A stretch of 7,625 nucleotides of DNA from JBELHJ01 sp042091495 (GTDB lineage Bacteria > Bacteroidota > Bacteroidia > Flavobacteriales > Flavobacteriaceae): contig JBELHJ010000082.1 in the NCBI GenBank assembly GCA_042091495.1, positions 1 to 7,625 on the forward strand. Direction: 5' to 3'. The notes beneath the pieces are model-generated. The model was not told the origin of the DNA, did not search any database, and worked only from the letters and a program-made list of their open reading frames with translations. Made by a program: the position numbers and the translations under genes. Positions 1 to 6,807 of this stretch are shown in pieces. Positions within the stretch are counted from its first letter, which is position 1. Every line of letters starts with the position of its first letter.

Positions 1-1
1 C

Positions 2-1624
2 ATGGGGCTTCTACAAACAACAATTAAAAACTTTACTCAAAACCCAAAAAACGATATTTTATCGGGACTAACGGTCGCTTTAGCACTTGTACCCGAAGCT
101 GTTGCTTTTGCATTTGTAGCAGGAGTTGATCCACTTGTTGGTTTGTATGGGGCTTTTATGATGGGTTTAATCACCTCGCTTTTTGGGGGTCGTCCTGGAA
201 TGATTTCTGGAGCAACAGGAGCTATGGCTGTTGTTATGGTTCACCTAATACAAAAGGGAAATCAAGTAGGTATTTCGCTTGATACTCCTGTAGAAAATTT
301 AGGTCTTAAGTGGTTATTTATTACACTTTTAATTGTGGGTGGTATTCAAATTACTGCAGGTATATTTAAATTAGGAAAATTTGTTAGACTTATCCCTCAT
401 CCCGTTATGATGGGATTTGTAAACGGTCTTGCAATTGTTATTTTTCTATCACAATTGGGTTTATTTAAAGAAACCGTTGATGGTGAAACATATTTTCTAT
501 CTGGAAAACCTCTTTATATCATGTTAGCTTTAGTAGCTGTAACTATGGGTATTATGTTTTTATTACCTAAAATCACCAAAAAAATACCAGCTGCATTAAC
601 CGCTATTGTTGTAGTTGCTTGTATTACCATATTTGGAGACATCGATGTTAGTTCAGTTGGCTCTTTTATTAGAGATGGTGGGGGTAGTGGATTAAAAGGT
701 GGACTTCCTACTTTTCAATATGATATATTTTCTATTTTCTATTCTCTTGATGGTCATTGGGACCTCATAGTTTCAACTGCATTCTTATTAGCAGCTGTAG
801 GTCTCATAGAATCGCTAATGACTCTTAATTTAGTAGATGAACTTACTGAAACTCGAGGTAGTGGCAATAGAGAGTGTGTTGCCCAAGGAGGCGCCAATAT
901 TTTAAATGGATTATTTGGTGGCATGGGTGGATGTGCCATGATTGGACAATCTATTATTAATGTTAACTCTGGTGGACGTGGAAGGCTTTCAGGGGTATTT
1001 GCAGCAGTAGCACTTTTATGTTTTATTTTGTTTGGAGCCCCATTAATAGAACAAATTCCAATTGCTGCATTAGTAGGAGTCATGTTTATGGTTGTTATAG
1101 GTACTTTTGCATGGAGTAGTTTTAGGATTCTTCACAAAATCCCATTAGCTGATGCTATTGTACTCATTGCTGTTTCTGCCATAACCGTATGGAAAGATCT
1201 AGCTATTGCAGTCATTGCTGGTGTTATAATTTCTGCTCTTGTTTTTGCTTGGAAAAATGCAACAATGATTAGAGCTAGAAAACGCTTTAATGATGATGGT
1301 ACTAAAGTCTATGAAATATGGGGGCCTTTATTTTTTGGTTCCATTCAAAATTTCAATGCTAAATTTGATGCTAAAGGAGATCCTAATAAAGTTGAAGTTG
1401 ATTTCATGGAATCAAAAGTGAGTGACCACTCAGGAATTGAAGCACTAGATGCTTTAGCAACTAAATATTTAGACCTAGGTAAAAGTGTTAAGTTTACTCA
1501 CTTAAGCCCGGATTGTAAAACCATTTTATTAAAGGCTAACCCTAAATTTGACGCTATCATTGAGTCAGATATTAATGATCCTAGATATTATGTGGTTACC
1601 AATCAAATGGATGAAGAGGTGTAA
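2..1624 (+). CDS. SulP (SLC26) family inorganic anion transporter with STAS domain
   Basis: Inner-membrane anion transporter of the SulP/SLC26 family; substrate (sulfate, bicarbonate or another anion) cannot be decided from sequence. The 540-residue product has the family layout: a short cytoplasmic N-terminus, then a hydrophobic transport domain of many membrane segments from about residue 18 to 420, then a cytoplasmic STAS domain at about 433-520. Visible signatures are the PEAVAFAFVAGV stretch at 31-42, the glycine-rich GATGAMAVV at 70-78 (TM3 anion-site region), and NGLFGGMGGCAMIGQS at 302-317. In the STAS part, VSDHSGIEAL at 473-482 matches the conserved D-x-S-G/A loop. Length is normal for the family. 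The ATG lies at base 2, so an upstream start outside the window cannot be excluded, but the N-terminus looks complete. Promoter is outside the window. It converges on the bestrophin-like gene with a 9-bp gap. Family call is secure, substrate is not. Confidence 0.93.
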   Translation: MGLLQTTIKNFTQNPKNDILSGLTVALALVPEAVAFAFVAGVDPLVGLYGAFMMGLITSLFGGRPGMISGATGAMAVVMVHLIQKGNQVGISLDTPVENLGLKWLFITLLIVGGIQITAGIFKLGKFVRLIPHPVMMGFVNGLAIVIFLSQLGLFKETVDGETYFLSGKPLYIMLALVAVTMGIMFLLPKITKKIPAALTAIVVVACITIFGDIDVSSVGSFIRDGGGSGLKGGLPTFQYDIFSIFYSLDGHWDLIVSTAFLLAAVGLIESLMTLNLVDELTETRGSGNRECVAQGGANILNGLFGGMGGCAMIGQSIINVNSGGRGRLSGVFAAVALLCFILFGAPLIEQIPIAALVGVMFMVVIGTFAWSSFRILHKIPLADAIVLIAVSAITVWKDLAIAVIAGVIISALVFAWKNATMIRARKRFNDDGTKVYEIWGPLFFGSIQNFNAKFDAKGDPNKVEVDFMESKVSDHSGIEALDALATKYLDLGKSVKFTHLSPDCKTILLKANPKFDAIIESDINDPRYYVVTNQMDEEV

Positions 1625-1633
1625 ATTATAGCC

Positions 1634-2704
1634 TTACATTTGAACATGACCTGTCTCTGGATAAGGCTCTGGAATAGTTTCTGAATTTTCATCCAACATT
1701 TGTCTTAAATCTATCTCAATACCTCTAGAAATTGTTGATATAGGAACATCGTTTGGTGACCCTTCGAATGGATTTTCTCCAACAATCCCAATGCGTTTCA
1801 TGGTATGAAAAATCCATGATACAGTAGCACAAAAGGGAACGGCAATCCAAATAAAATAATTTGAAATTAAAGGGTAATCTGCCAGTAATACGGTTTCCAT
1901 TTTAGCAAATTCAGGGATGATGCCAAACGGTAATAGAATAATAAATATCCAAACAAAAATATAACTTATAGTTGCATATTGTCTGGGGTATGGAAAGTTC
2001 TTTATTCGCTCTGACTTGCCTTGAAGCGTAAATAATTGTTCTAACACATCTTCTAAGTTAAGAAATGCAAATTTCCATAAATATCCTCCATCTTTTAAAC
2101 GCTTAATATGTTGCGATTGCAAGTATAAAACTGCTGTTGCTTTATTTTTTTTTGTTAAAACATAGTCCAATTCATTTTTTGAAAGATAAAAACTCAGCTT
2201 TTCAGATATTGTCTTATTCTTTTCAGGCACATATATCTTTTCAGCCCATAAACGCACATTACTTCTATGCCTTTTTCTATACATGGTTTCCCATGGCTTA
2301 CTTTCTCTTAAATTGTATCTTAAAGCAGTCATCCAAGCTATGTGGCGCATAACTAGGGTTCTTTTAATATTTTTTAATTCTGATTCAGAAAGAGGTTGAT
2401 CTGTGTTTTCATTAGAAATCATATCACCAGATTTCATACCCCATGTCCTAGAAGTGTTTACAATACCTCCCCATATTTTTCTTGCTTCCCAAATTCTCTC
2501 ATAAGCTGCATTATTTTGAAAACCTACAATAAATGCCACAGCAGTACCAATTAGCGCTACAGGTGTCCAAGGAAGCTCTAGAAATGAAAAGTTTAATACT
2601 TTAAAACAGTATGCAATTGCTGAGGAATAACAAACAAAAAATAACAGTTCTAATCTTGTCCATAAAAACAATTCTCTAAGGGAATATCGATATTTAACTA
2701 ACAT
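1634..2704 (-). CDS. Bestrophin-like (UPF0187-type) membrane channel protein
   Basis: Predicted inner-membrane ion channel subunit of the bestrophin family; animal bestrophins are pentameric anion channels, and a characterised bacterial homologue is cation-selective, so the ion conducted here is open. The 356-residue protein has hydrophobic segments at about 18-38, 47-63, 242-263 and 281-300. Family motifs are NNAAYERIWEARKIWGGIVN at 64-83 (matching the bestrophin N-x-x-Y-[DE]-R-[WI]-W-E-[GA]-R-K-x-W-G signature), SERIKNFPYPRQYA at 231-244, and GENPFEGSPNDVPI at 309-322 followed by RGIEIDL at 327-333, the acidic C-terminal region. Its length fits bacterial members. Start is the ATG at 2702-2704. 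It diverges from the crotonase gene and converges on the SulP gene. No good promoter was found; a TAATTTTTG at 2793-2785 has one base too many for the consensus. Confidence 0.88.
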   Translation of the reverse strand: MLVKYRYSLRELFLWTRLELLFFVCYSSAIAYCFKVLNFSFLELPWTPVALIGTAVAFIVGFQNNAAYERIWEARKIWGGIVNTSRTWGMKSGDMISNENTDQPLSESELKNIKRTLVMRHIAWMTALRYNLRESKPWETMYRKRHRSNVRLWAEKIYVPEKNKTISEKLSFYLSKNELDYVLTKKNKATAVLYLQSQHIKRLKDGGYLWKFAFLNLEDVLEQLFTLQGKSERIKNFPYPRQYATISYIFVWIFIILLPFGIIPEFAKMETVLLADYPLISNYFIWIAVPFCATVSWIFHTMKRIGIVGENPFEGSPNDVPISTISRGIEIDLRQMLDENSETIPEPYPETGHVQM

Positions 2705-2737
2705 AATATTTTATTAATGCCGTAAATTATAAAAAGG

Positions 2738-2756
2738 AAATGAATGACATTCATTT
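2738..2756. promoter_or_regulatory. Perfect 19-bp palindrome, candidate operator
   Basis: The spacer between the divergent bestrophin-like and crotonase genes contains AAATGAATG-A-CATTCATTT, two perfectly complementary 9-base arms around one central base. Its TGAATG/CATTCA half-sites resemble operators of TetR-type regulators of acyl-CoA and fatty-acid breakdown, which usually have a longer centre. It lies 34 bp upstream of the bestrophin-like start and about 74-92 bp upstream of the crotonase promoter's TTG box. No regulator gene is in the window. The symmetry is seen; the operator role is inferred. With so short a loop and no T-run it does not look like a terminator. Confidence 0.4.
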
Positions 2757-2829
2757 TATTTAAAAAACATCATAACACCATACTCAAAAATTAGATGCTG
2801 TTAATTTTCATGAAATTGTAATCAAATCA

Positions 2830-2857
2830 TTGGAGTTGAAAAATAATATTACTTTTG
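2830..2857 (+). promoter_or_regulatory. Bacteroidota-type promoter of the crotonase gene
   Basis: TTG at 2830-2832 is followed after 17 bp by TACTTTTG at 2850-2857, an exact match to the Bacteroidota -7 element TAnnTTTG with an allowed distance to the -33 TTG. The predicted transcript would begin near 2862, leaving a leader of about 14 nt before the ATG at 2876. The -7 box contains the TTG (2855-2857) that would otherwise be the longest possible start codon, so that start would lie upstream of the mRNA 5' end. Based on consensus match only. Confidence 0.6.
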
Positions 2858-2875
2858 AATTCTAGTATAGAAGCT

Positions 2876-3628
2876 ATGACATCATATATAAATTCATCTA
2901 TTCAAAACAATATTTTTTACATTGAGTTTTTTACGCCAAAACACAATGCTTTAAATAGCAACATGTTAGACCAACTGGCTAATAAAATTGAAGAAACTCC
3001 TGAACATTGTGCAGTAATTGTTTTAAGCAGTGGTGGTGATCGTACATTTTGTGCAGGTGCTAGTTTTGACGAACTTTCACAAATTAAAAATCAAGAGGAG
3101 GCCACTTTATTTTTTAATGGTTTTGCAAAAGTTATTTTAAGTATTAAGGCATGCCCTCAAATTGTTATTGTTAGTGTGCAAGGAAAAGCTGTTGGTGGTG
3201 GTGTGGGGATAATTGCTGCTGCAGATTACGCAATTGCTTCAGAAAATGCCGCTTTAAAGCTAAGTGAACTAAATATTGGAATAGGACCATTTGTTATCGC
3301 CCCTGCTATTGTAAAAAAATCAGGGATAAATGTACTTACTGAAATGAGTCTAAATCCTGATAATTTTTATTCTGCTAAATGGGCAAAACAAAAAGGACTT
3401 TTTCATAAAGTTTGTGAAAATCAATCTGATCTAAAAATCACAACCAATAATTTTGCTAACAAACTAGCTAGCTTTAATGTCAATGCTTTGAAAGCCATGA
3501 AGCATGTCTTCTGGGAAAATACTGAGCATTGGCCTGAATTATTAGAAAAAAGAGCTGAAACAAGCGGCTCACTAGTTTTAGAAAAAGCCGTTCAAGATAA
3601 AATTAGAACTATTTTATCTAAATCTTAA
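2876..3628 (+). CDS. Enoyl-CoA hydratase/isomerase family protein, LiuC-like (possible methylglutaconyl-CoA hydratase)
   Basis: Crotonase-fold enzyme expected to hydrate an enoyl-CoA thioester in the cytoplasm. The 250 residues show the oxyanion-hole segment DRTFCAGASF at 55-64 and GKAVGGGVGIIAAADYAIA at 103-121, then KLSELNIGIGPFVIAPAI at 128-145. Glu131 aligns with the second catalytic Glu of rat mitochondrial enoyl-CoA hydratase (Glu164), while the first (Glu144) is replaced by Gly111. From memory, LiuC-type methylglutaconyl-CoA hydratases of leucine breakdown have the same Gly and a similar SE-x-x-IG-x-x-P-x-V-I-x-P stretch, so that is the best guess; other crotonase reactions remain possible. 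I chose the ATG at 2876 rather than the in-frame TTG at 2855 because the latter sits inside the predicted -7 box and adds only seven unconserved residues. Its stop overlaps the stop of the convergent hydroxylase gene. Confidence 0.85.
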   Translation: MTSYINSSIQNNIFYIEFFTPKHNALNSNMLDQLANKIEETPEHCAVIVLSSGGDRTFCAGASFDELSQIKNQEEATLFFNGFAKVILSIKACPQIVIVSVQGKAVGGGVGIIAAADYAIASENAALKLSELNIGIGPFVIAPAIVKKSGINVLTEMSLNPDNFYSAKWAKQKGLFHKVCENQSDLKITTNNFANKLASFNVNALKAMKHVFWENTEHWPELLEKRAETSGSLVLEKAVQDKIRTILSKS

Positions 3629-5403
3629 CCGATTGGAACTAACTCTTCTGTATCGAAATCCAAATTTAGAAACGATAAACCATCATCAATTAAATGTTTG
3701 ACTCCAGGATTATTATGAGCAATTTCTGATAATACAGCTAAATGAACATTTAAAAGTTTTTGACAATCGTGTTTCTTCAATAACTCTACAAGTCTCAATC
3801 TTAATAGCCATTCATTTTTGTAAGACTTTAGCAATTCAGAGCTAATTTCAACAATTTCAGCTTGATCTATTGTTTTTAAATTAAATAATTGATCTACTTT
3901 GTTATATAAAGATTCTAATTCAATTAATGAAGATGTCTTGTCTAATGAATTATTAGAAAATGGCTGTTTGATGATTCTATTAAAACTGGCATTATCTGCA
4001 GGACCAGAAAAAACAGAGACCACTGCTTGACCAACCGCCATATGATATACTCCCATATCTGGCGTAAACATTTTCCTTTCTTTATGCTTTACCGTACAAT
4101 TTTTAAACTTGATTAACGTAATTTTACCCTTAAGACTTCTAGTTCCTGTAACAATATCGCCACTGACTATTAAATCATCTAAAAATTCAAGCGTTACATG
4201 TTTACCCTCGTAAATATTATAATGCTTTAAATCTCTTGGACTCATATCCTCAATTGCCAGATTTATTCCTTTAAGAGGCCCTAAAGCAGTTCCAAATCCG
4301 TCAGGATATTCATTAATACTATGCCCAATTAACTCACTTCCATGGTGGGATAATGCAGTTTCTCCAACAGTTTTTAAATAAATAGGTCGTCCTTCGTAGC
4401 TTATTACCTCGGTAAATAATCCCGAAATTTGTAATCCTGTATTCAACTCAACAGTTCCAAGTGTCTTAGAATTAATTACTTTTTGAACTCCTGCCAATCC
4501 CCCTTTCCTCAGCGCCATAGTATCTGCAAACTCTTCTAAAACTTGACTAAGATGAGCAAAATCAGGCGTTACAAATAACTGAGGTTGCGGTTTGGTGATA
4601 TCAAAAGCCATATGGGCAGCTTCTATGGTGTATGGTAATTTTTTAACATTATCAGACATGCATGATTTACTCTCTCCTATTGAAGACAACAAACCAGCAC
4701 CGTATATCTTGGGATTCTCTAGAGTACCAATTAACCCGTATTCCACAGACCACCAATGTAAATTCCTAATCATTGACATTTCACTTGGTGTATCCTTTCG
4801 TTGTTGTAATTGTTCAATATCAGCTGTAACTTGAGCTATTCGCTTTTCGTTTTGTGGTAATGTCTCTTTTAAAATTGAAAGTAATCTAACAGCCTCGTAC
4901 ATTTCTACATCTAAACCAGATGAAATTGCCTTGCATCCAATTTCACCAAAACGCCTTAGATATTCTGCATAATCGGGATTGGCAATTATAGGGGCGTGTC
5001 CAGCAGACTCATGAATAATATCTGGGGCAGGTGTATATTCAATGTGATTAACCTGCCTAATATCAGATGCAATTACTAAAACATTGTAAGCTTGGAACTC
5101 CATAAAAGCCTGAGGAGGAATAAATCCATCTACGGCAACAGCTGCCCATCCAATGTCTTGGAGTATCCTATTCATTCCATACATGCTTGGAATGGAGTTG
5201 GCAGAAATCCCGGTCTTTTTCAATCCTTCTAAATAAGATTCATGTGCTAACTCAGGGAACACAGAAATATTTTTATTCATAACATAACGCCAAACAGCTT
5301 GGTCAATTGAACTATACATGTCATAGTTCTGAGGCTTTACGTATTGAAATAAATGTTTGGGTAGTCTTTCTAAAATAGGATTTGATGGTATGGAGCCTTT
5401 CAT
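3625..5403 (-). CDS. Aromatic amino acid hydroxylase (phenylalanine 4-monooxygenase-like) with long C-terminal extension
   Basis: Cytoplasmic pterin-dependent, non-haem iron monooxygenase, probably phenylalanine to tyrosine, although tyrosine or tryptophan as substrate cannot be excluded. The core (about residues 15-300) has PDIIHESAGH at 127-136, giving iron ligands His131 and His136, and WWSVEYGL at 217-224, giving Glu221; YGAGLLSSIGES at 234-245 and the following PQPQLFVTPDF at 272-282 match conserved animal phenylalanine hydroxylase segments. Between His136 and Glu221 are 85 positions against 40 in human PAH; the extra part (about 156-210) is helical and charged. Residues from about 300 to 592 match nothing I recognise; 485-592 looks largely helical. 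No ACT regulatory domain is visible at the N-terminus. Simple bacterial PhhA proteins have about 260-300 residues, so this is a long form, which I believe is common in Bacteroidota. Starts at ATG 5403, 15 bp after gldC; probably the last gene of the gldB-gldC operon. Confidence 0.9.
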   Translation of the reverse strand: MKGSIPSNPILERLPKHLFQYVKPQNYDMYSSIDQAVWRYVMNKNISVFPELAHESYLEGLKKTGISANSIPSMYGMNRILQDIGWAAVAVDGFIPPQAFMEFQAYNVLVIASDIRQVNHIEYTPAPDIIHESAGHAPIIANPDYAEYLRRFGEIGCKAISSGLDVEMYEAVRLLSILKETLPQNEKRIAQVTADIEQLQQRKDTPSEMSMIRNLHWWSVEYGLIGTLENPKIYGAGLLSSIGESKSCMSDNVKKLPYTIEAAHMAFDITKPQPQLFVTPDFAHLSQVLEEFADTMALRKGGLAGVQKVINSKTLGTVELNTGLQISGLFTEVISYEGRPIYLKTVGETALSHHGSELIGHSINEYPDGFGTALGPLKGINLAIEDMSPRDLKHYNIYEGKHVTLEFLDDLIVSGDIVTGTRSLKGKITLIKFKNCTVKHKERKMFTPDMGVYHMAVGQAVVSVFSGPADNASFNRIIKQPFSNNSLDKTSSLIELESLYNKVDQLFNLKTIDQAEIVEISSELLKSYKNEWLLRLRLVELLKKHDCQKLLNVHLAVLSEIAHNNPGVKHLIDDGLSFLNLDFDTEELVPIG

Positions 5404-5418
5404 ATTTAGTTAAAAATT

Positions 5419-5751
5419 CTACTTCATTAAATTCAATTTTTCTGCAAAATAATCACAGAAGTCCTTCATAGTCGCAGTCATTTTTTCGTCTTGGGTAGCT
5501 CTGTGAAAGGTATCACTCATAGCCACTAGAGTCTGATGAAAAAACATCTTCATTTCATCTACAGGCATATCTTTTGTCCATAAATCTATTCTTAAAGATT
5601 CTTTAGCCTTACTATCCCATACGGAAAGCATTATTGCTTTAGCCTCCTCGTTAGAAATGCCACCATCTTCAGCTGTCCATGATAGGGACTCGGGAATTTT
5701 ATTTTCATCCAACGCTACATTTAATTCAATTTTAGATTTAAGCTTACTCAT
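5419..5751 (-). CDS. gldC: Gliding motility protein GldC
   Basis: Small protein of the gliding-motility set of Bacteroidota; in Flavobacterium johnsoniae GldC is reported to improve gliding without being strictly essential, and its biochemical role is not known. The 110-residue product has no signal peptide or membrane segment, so it is probably cytoplasmic. Recognisable stretches are the N-terminal SKIELNVALDENKIPESLSW at 6-25, SNEEAKAIMLSVWD at 33-46, and DLWTKDMPVDEMKMFFHQTL at 56-75, followed by an amphipathic C-terminal helix. Length equals that usual for the family. The ATG at 5749-5751 lies 2 bp after the gldB stop, so translation is probably coupled; no Shine-Dalgarno is visible. The identity rests on sequence resemblance and the classic gldB-gldC order. 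Confidence 0.93.
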   Translation of the reverse strand: MSKLKSKIELNVALDENKIPESLSWTAEDGGISNEEAKAIMLSVWDSKAKESLRIDLWTKDMPVDEMKMFFHQTLVAMSDTFHRATQDEKMTATMKDFCDYFAEKLNLMK

Positions 5752-5753
5752 AA

Positions 5754-6722
5754 TTATCGTTTTGGTTTATACCCAGATTTGTTATAAATCTCTTCGGCAT
5801 TCATAGCTAAAAAGTTCTGAAAAGTTACTTCATTATTCTTTTCTAGAAAAGATTTCACAATTTGCCAACCTATAAATTCCCCAATTCGTCCTGGTGAAGT
5901 ATTATCCAGATCTAAATAAAACTTCGAAAAGGGTGCGGGGTTAATAAATCTTGGAAGAAGTGATGTATCAGAACTAAATAACAATTGTTTATCGATAAAA
6001 TACCTCCAAACTTGAGACTCATTTTGTACGGCCCAGTTTAATTGTTCTTCAGAATATTTTATCTTCAAACTGTCTGCAGTAAATGGTATCATTTTATCTT
6101 TAAAAGCCAATAATTTACCTCTGTAAATCATCTCTTCTAAAAACGTCTTGGTGCTTGGTTGACTTGCATATTTCTTGGCATAGCTTGATGCTAAATCAGA
6201 AACCACAAACTCTTTTTGCATTGAACTGCTTATGTAAGCAGAAATATTTTGATAAAATTCATGGTCAGCTCCTAAATAATTATCTAATGCTAATAACACT
6301 ATACTATCAGTCACAATAGTTTTATTTCTATAATCCACACCAGAAACTAAGGAAATAACTCTGGGTGATTTAAAATTTGGGTAATAATACTTTATGTGTT
6401 TAAAGAGATTTATAACATCTGTTTTCCATACTTCTGTTTGATTAAACGTTTTATTCACCTCATTAGCGAGCCTAATTTCTAATGAATCGTTTGACTTCTT
6501 AATCCAAAATGCGTCATCATATTTAGTAGAAAATAAAAAAGGGTATGACGTTTTAAGTGCCTTTAATTTATCATCATTTAGCCTTGGGAACTGCTGATCA
6601 AATCTTTCAAAACTTGGTTGTACAGTAATTTTGGAAATCTCTTTTTCAAGTTTAGAATTTGATTCACATCCTAATAAAAGAGAAATTAAGGCTAAGAACG
6701 CATATAAACCTTTGAATTTCAA
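5754..6722 (-). CDS. gldB: Gliding motility lipoprotein GldB
   Basis: Membrane-anchored lipoprotein required for gliding in Flavobacterium johnsoniae; its molecular role in the machinery is unclear. The 322-residue product starts with a lipoprotein signal peptide: Lys2 and Lys4, a hydrophobic core at 6-17, and lipobox L16-L17-G18-Cys19, so the mature protein would carry lipid on Cys19. The rest is soluble, with PSFERFDQQFPRL at 36-48 and SPGRIGEFIGWQIVKSFL at 276-293 typical of GldB. No HExxH or other catalytic motif is visible. The start is unusual: TTG at 6722-6720. An in-frame TGA at 6728-6726 excludes extension, and the first internal Met (168) is far past the signal peptide, so TTG is the only sensible start. 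First gene of the probable gldB-gldC-hydroxylase operon, divergent from nadE. Confidence 0.93.
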   Translation of the reverse strand: MKFKGLYAFLALISLLLGCESNSKLEKEISKITVQPSFERFDQQFPRLNDDKLKALKTSYPFLFSTKYDDAFWIKKSNDSLEIRLANEVNKTFNQTEVWKTDVINLFKHIKYYYPNFKSPRVISLVSGVDYRNKTIVTDSIVLLALDNYLGADHEFYQNISAYISSSMQKEFVVSDLASSYAKKYASQPSTKTFLEEMIYRGKLLAFKDKMIPFTADSLKIKYSEEQLNWAVQNESQVWRYFIDKQLLFSSDTSLLPRFINPAPFSKFYLDLDNTSPGRIGEFIGWQIVKSFLEKNNEVTFQNFLAMNAEEIYNKSGYKPKR

Positions 6723-6756
6723 TTCTCAAATATTTTTAAAAAAGCAGGTTAAACAT

Positions 6757-6764
6757 TATTTTTG
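6757..6764 (+). promoter_or_regulatory. Candidate -7 promoter element of nadE
   Basis: TATTTTTG matches the Bacteroidota -7 consensus TAnnTTTG exactly and would start transcription near 6769, about 39 nt before the nadE ATG. A well placed -33 TTG is not visible, only T/A-rich sequence, so the assignment is moderate. It lies 5 bp from an opposed element serving gldB. Confidence 0.45.
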
Positions 6765-6769
6765 CTATA

Positions 6770-6777
6770 CAAAGGTA
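6770..6777 (-). promoter_or_regulatory. Candidate -7 promoter element of the gldB operon
   Basis: Read on the minus strand this is TACCTTTG, an exact TAnnTTTG match, placing the start of transcription near 6765 and giving a leader of about 43 nt before the gldB TTG codon. The nearest upstream TTG (minus strand 6793-6791) is only 13 bp away, shorter than the usual 17-23, so the -33 part is weak. It faces the nadE element with 5 bp between them. Confidence 0.45.
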
Positions 6778-6807
6778 GTACTCTTTAAGTCAAAAAACTT
6801 TAAAAAA

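Noticed and set aside
754..1083. Minus-strand open frame of 109 codons within the SulP gene
   Set aside because: Proline- and threonine-rich antisense shadow of a well conserved transporter; no start context or homology.
1630..1668. Inverted repeat AGCCTTA ... TAAGGCT spanning the end of the bestrophin-like gene, possible terminator
   Set aside because: Stem of 7 bp with a 25-nt loop and no T-run on either strand; not convincing as an intrinsic terminator.
2137..2352. Plus-strand open frame of 71 codons within the bestrophin-like gene
   Set aside because: Antisense shadow of a conserved gene without recognisable features.
2785..2793. TAATTTTTG on the minus strand as promoter of the bestrophin-like gene
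   Set aside because: It has three instead of two bases between TA and TTTG, and no TTG at a suitable distance upstream.
2703..2850. Direct repeat ATAATATT at both ends of the divergent spacer (2703-2710 and 2843-2850)
   Set aside because: Eight A/T-only bases are expected by chance in such A/T-rich sequence.
3565..3590. CGGCT ... AGCCG hairpin within the crotonase gene, possible terminator for the leftward hydroxylase transcript
   Set aside because: Only 5 bp of stem, a 16-nt loop and no T-run after it in the leftward direction; it is coding sequence.
4592..4834. Plus-strand open frame of 80 codons within the hydroxylase gene
   Set aside because: Lies opposite the conserved catalytic core; composition follows from the antisense reading.
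6631..6807. Open frame extending nadE upstream by 59 residues into gldB on the opposite strand
   Set aside because: The extra residues look like antisense translation, cover the divergent promoter region, and family homology starts at the ATG at 6808.
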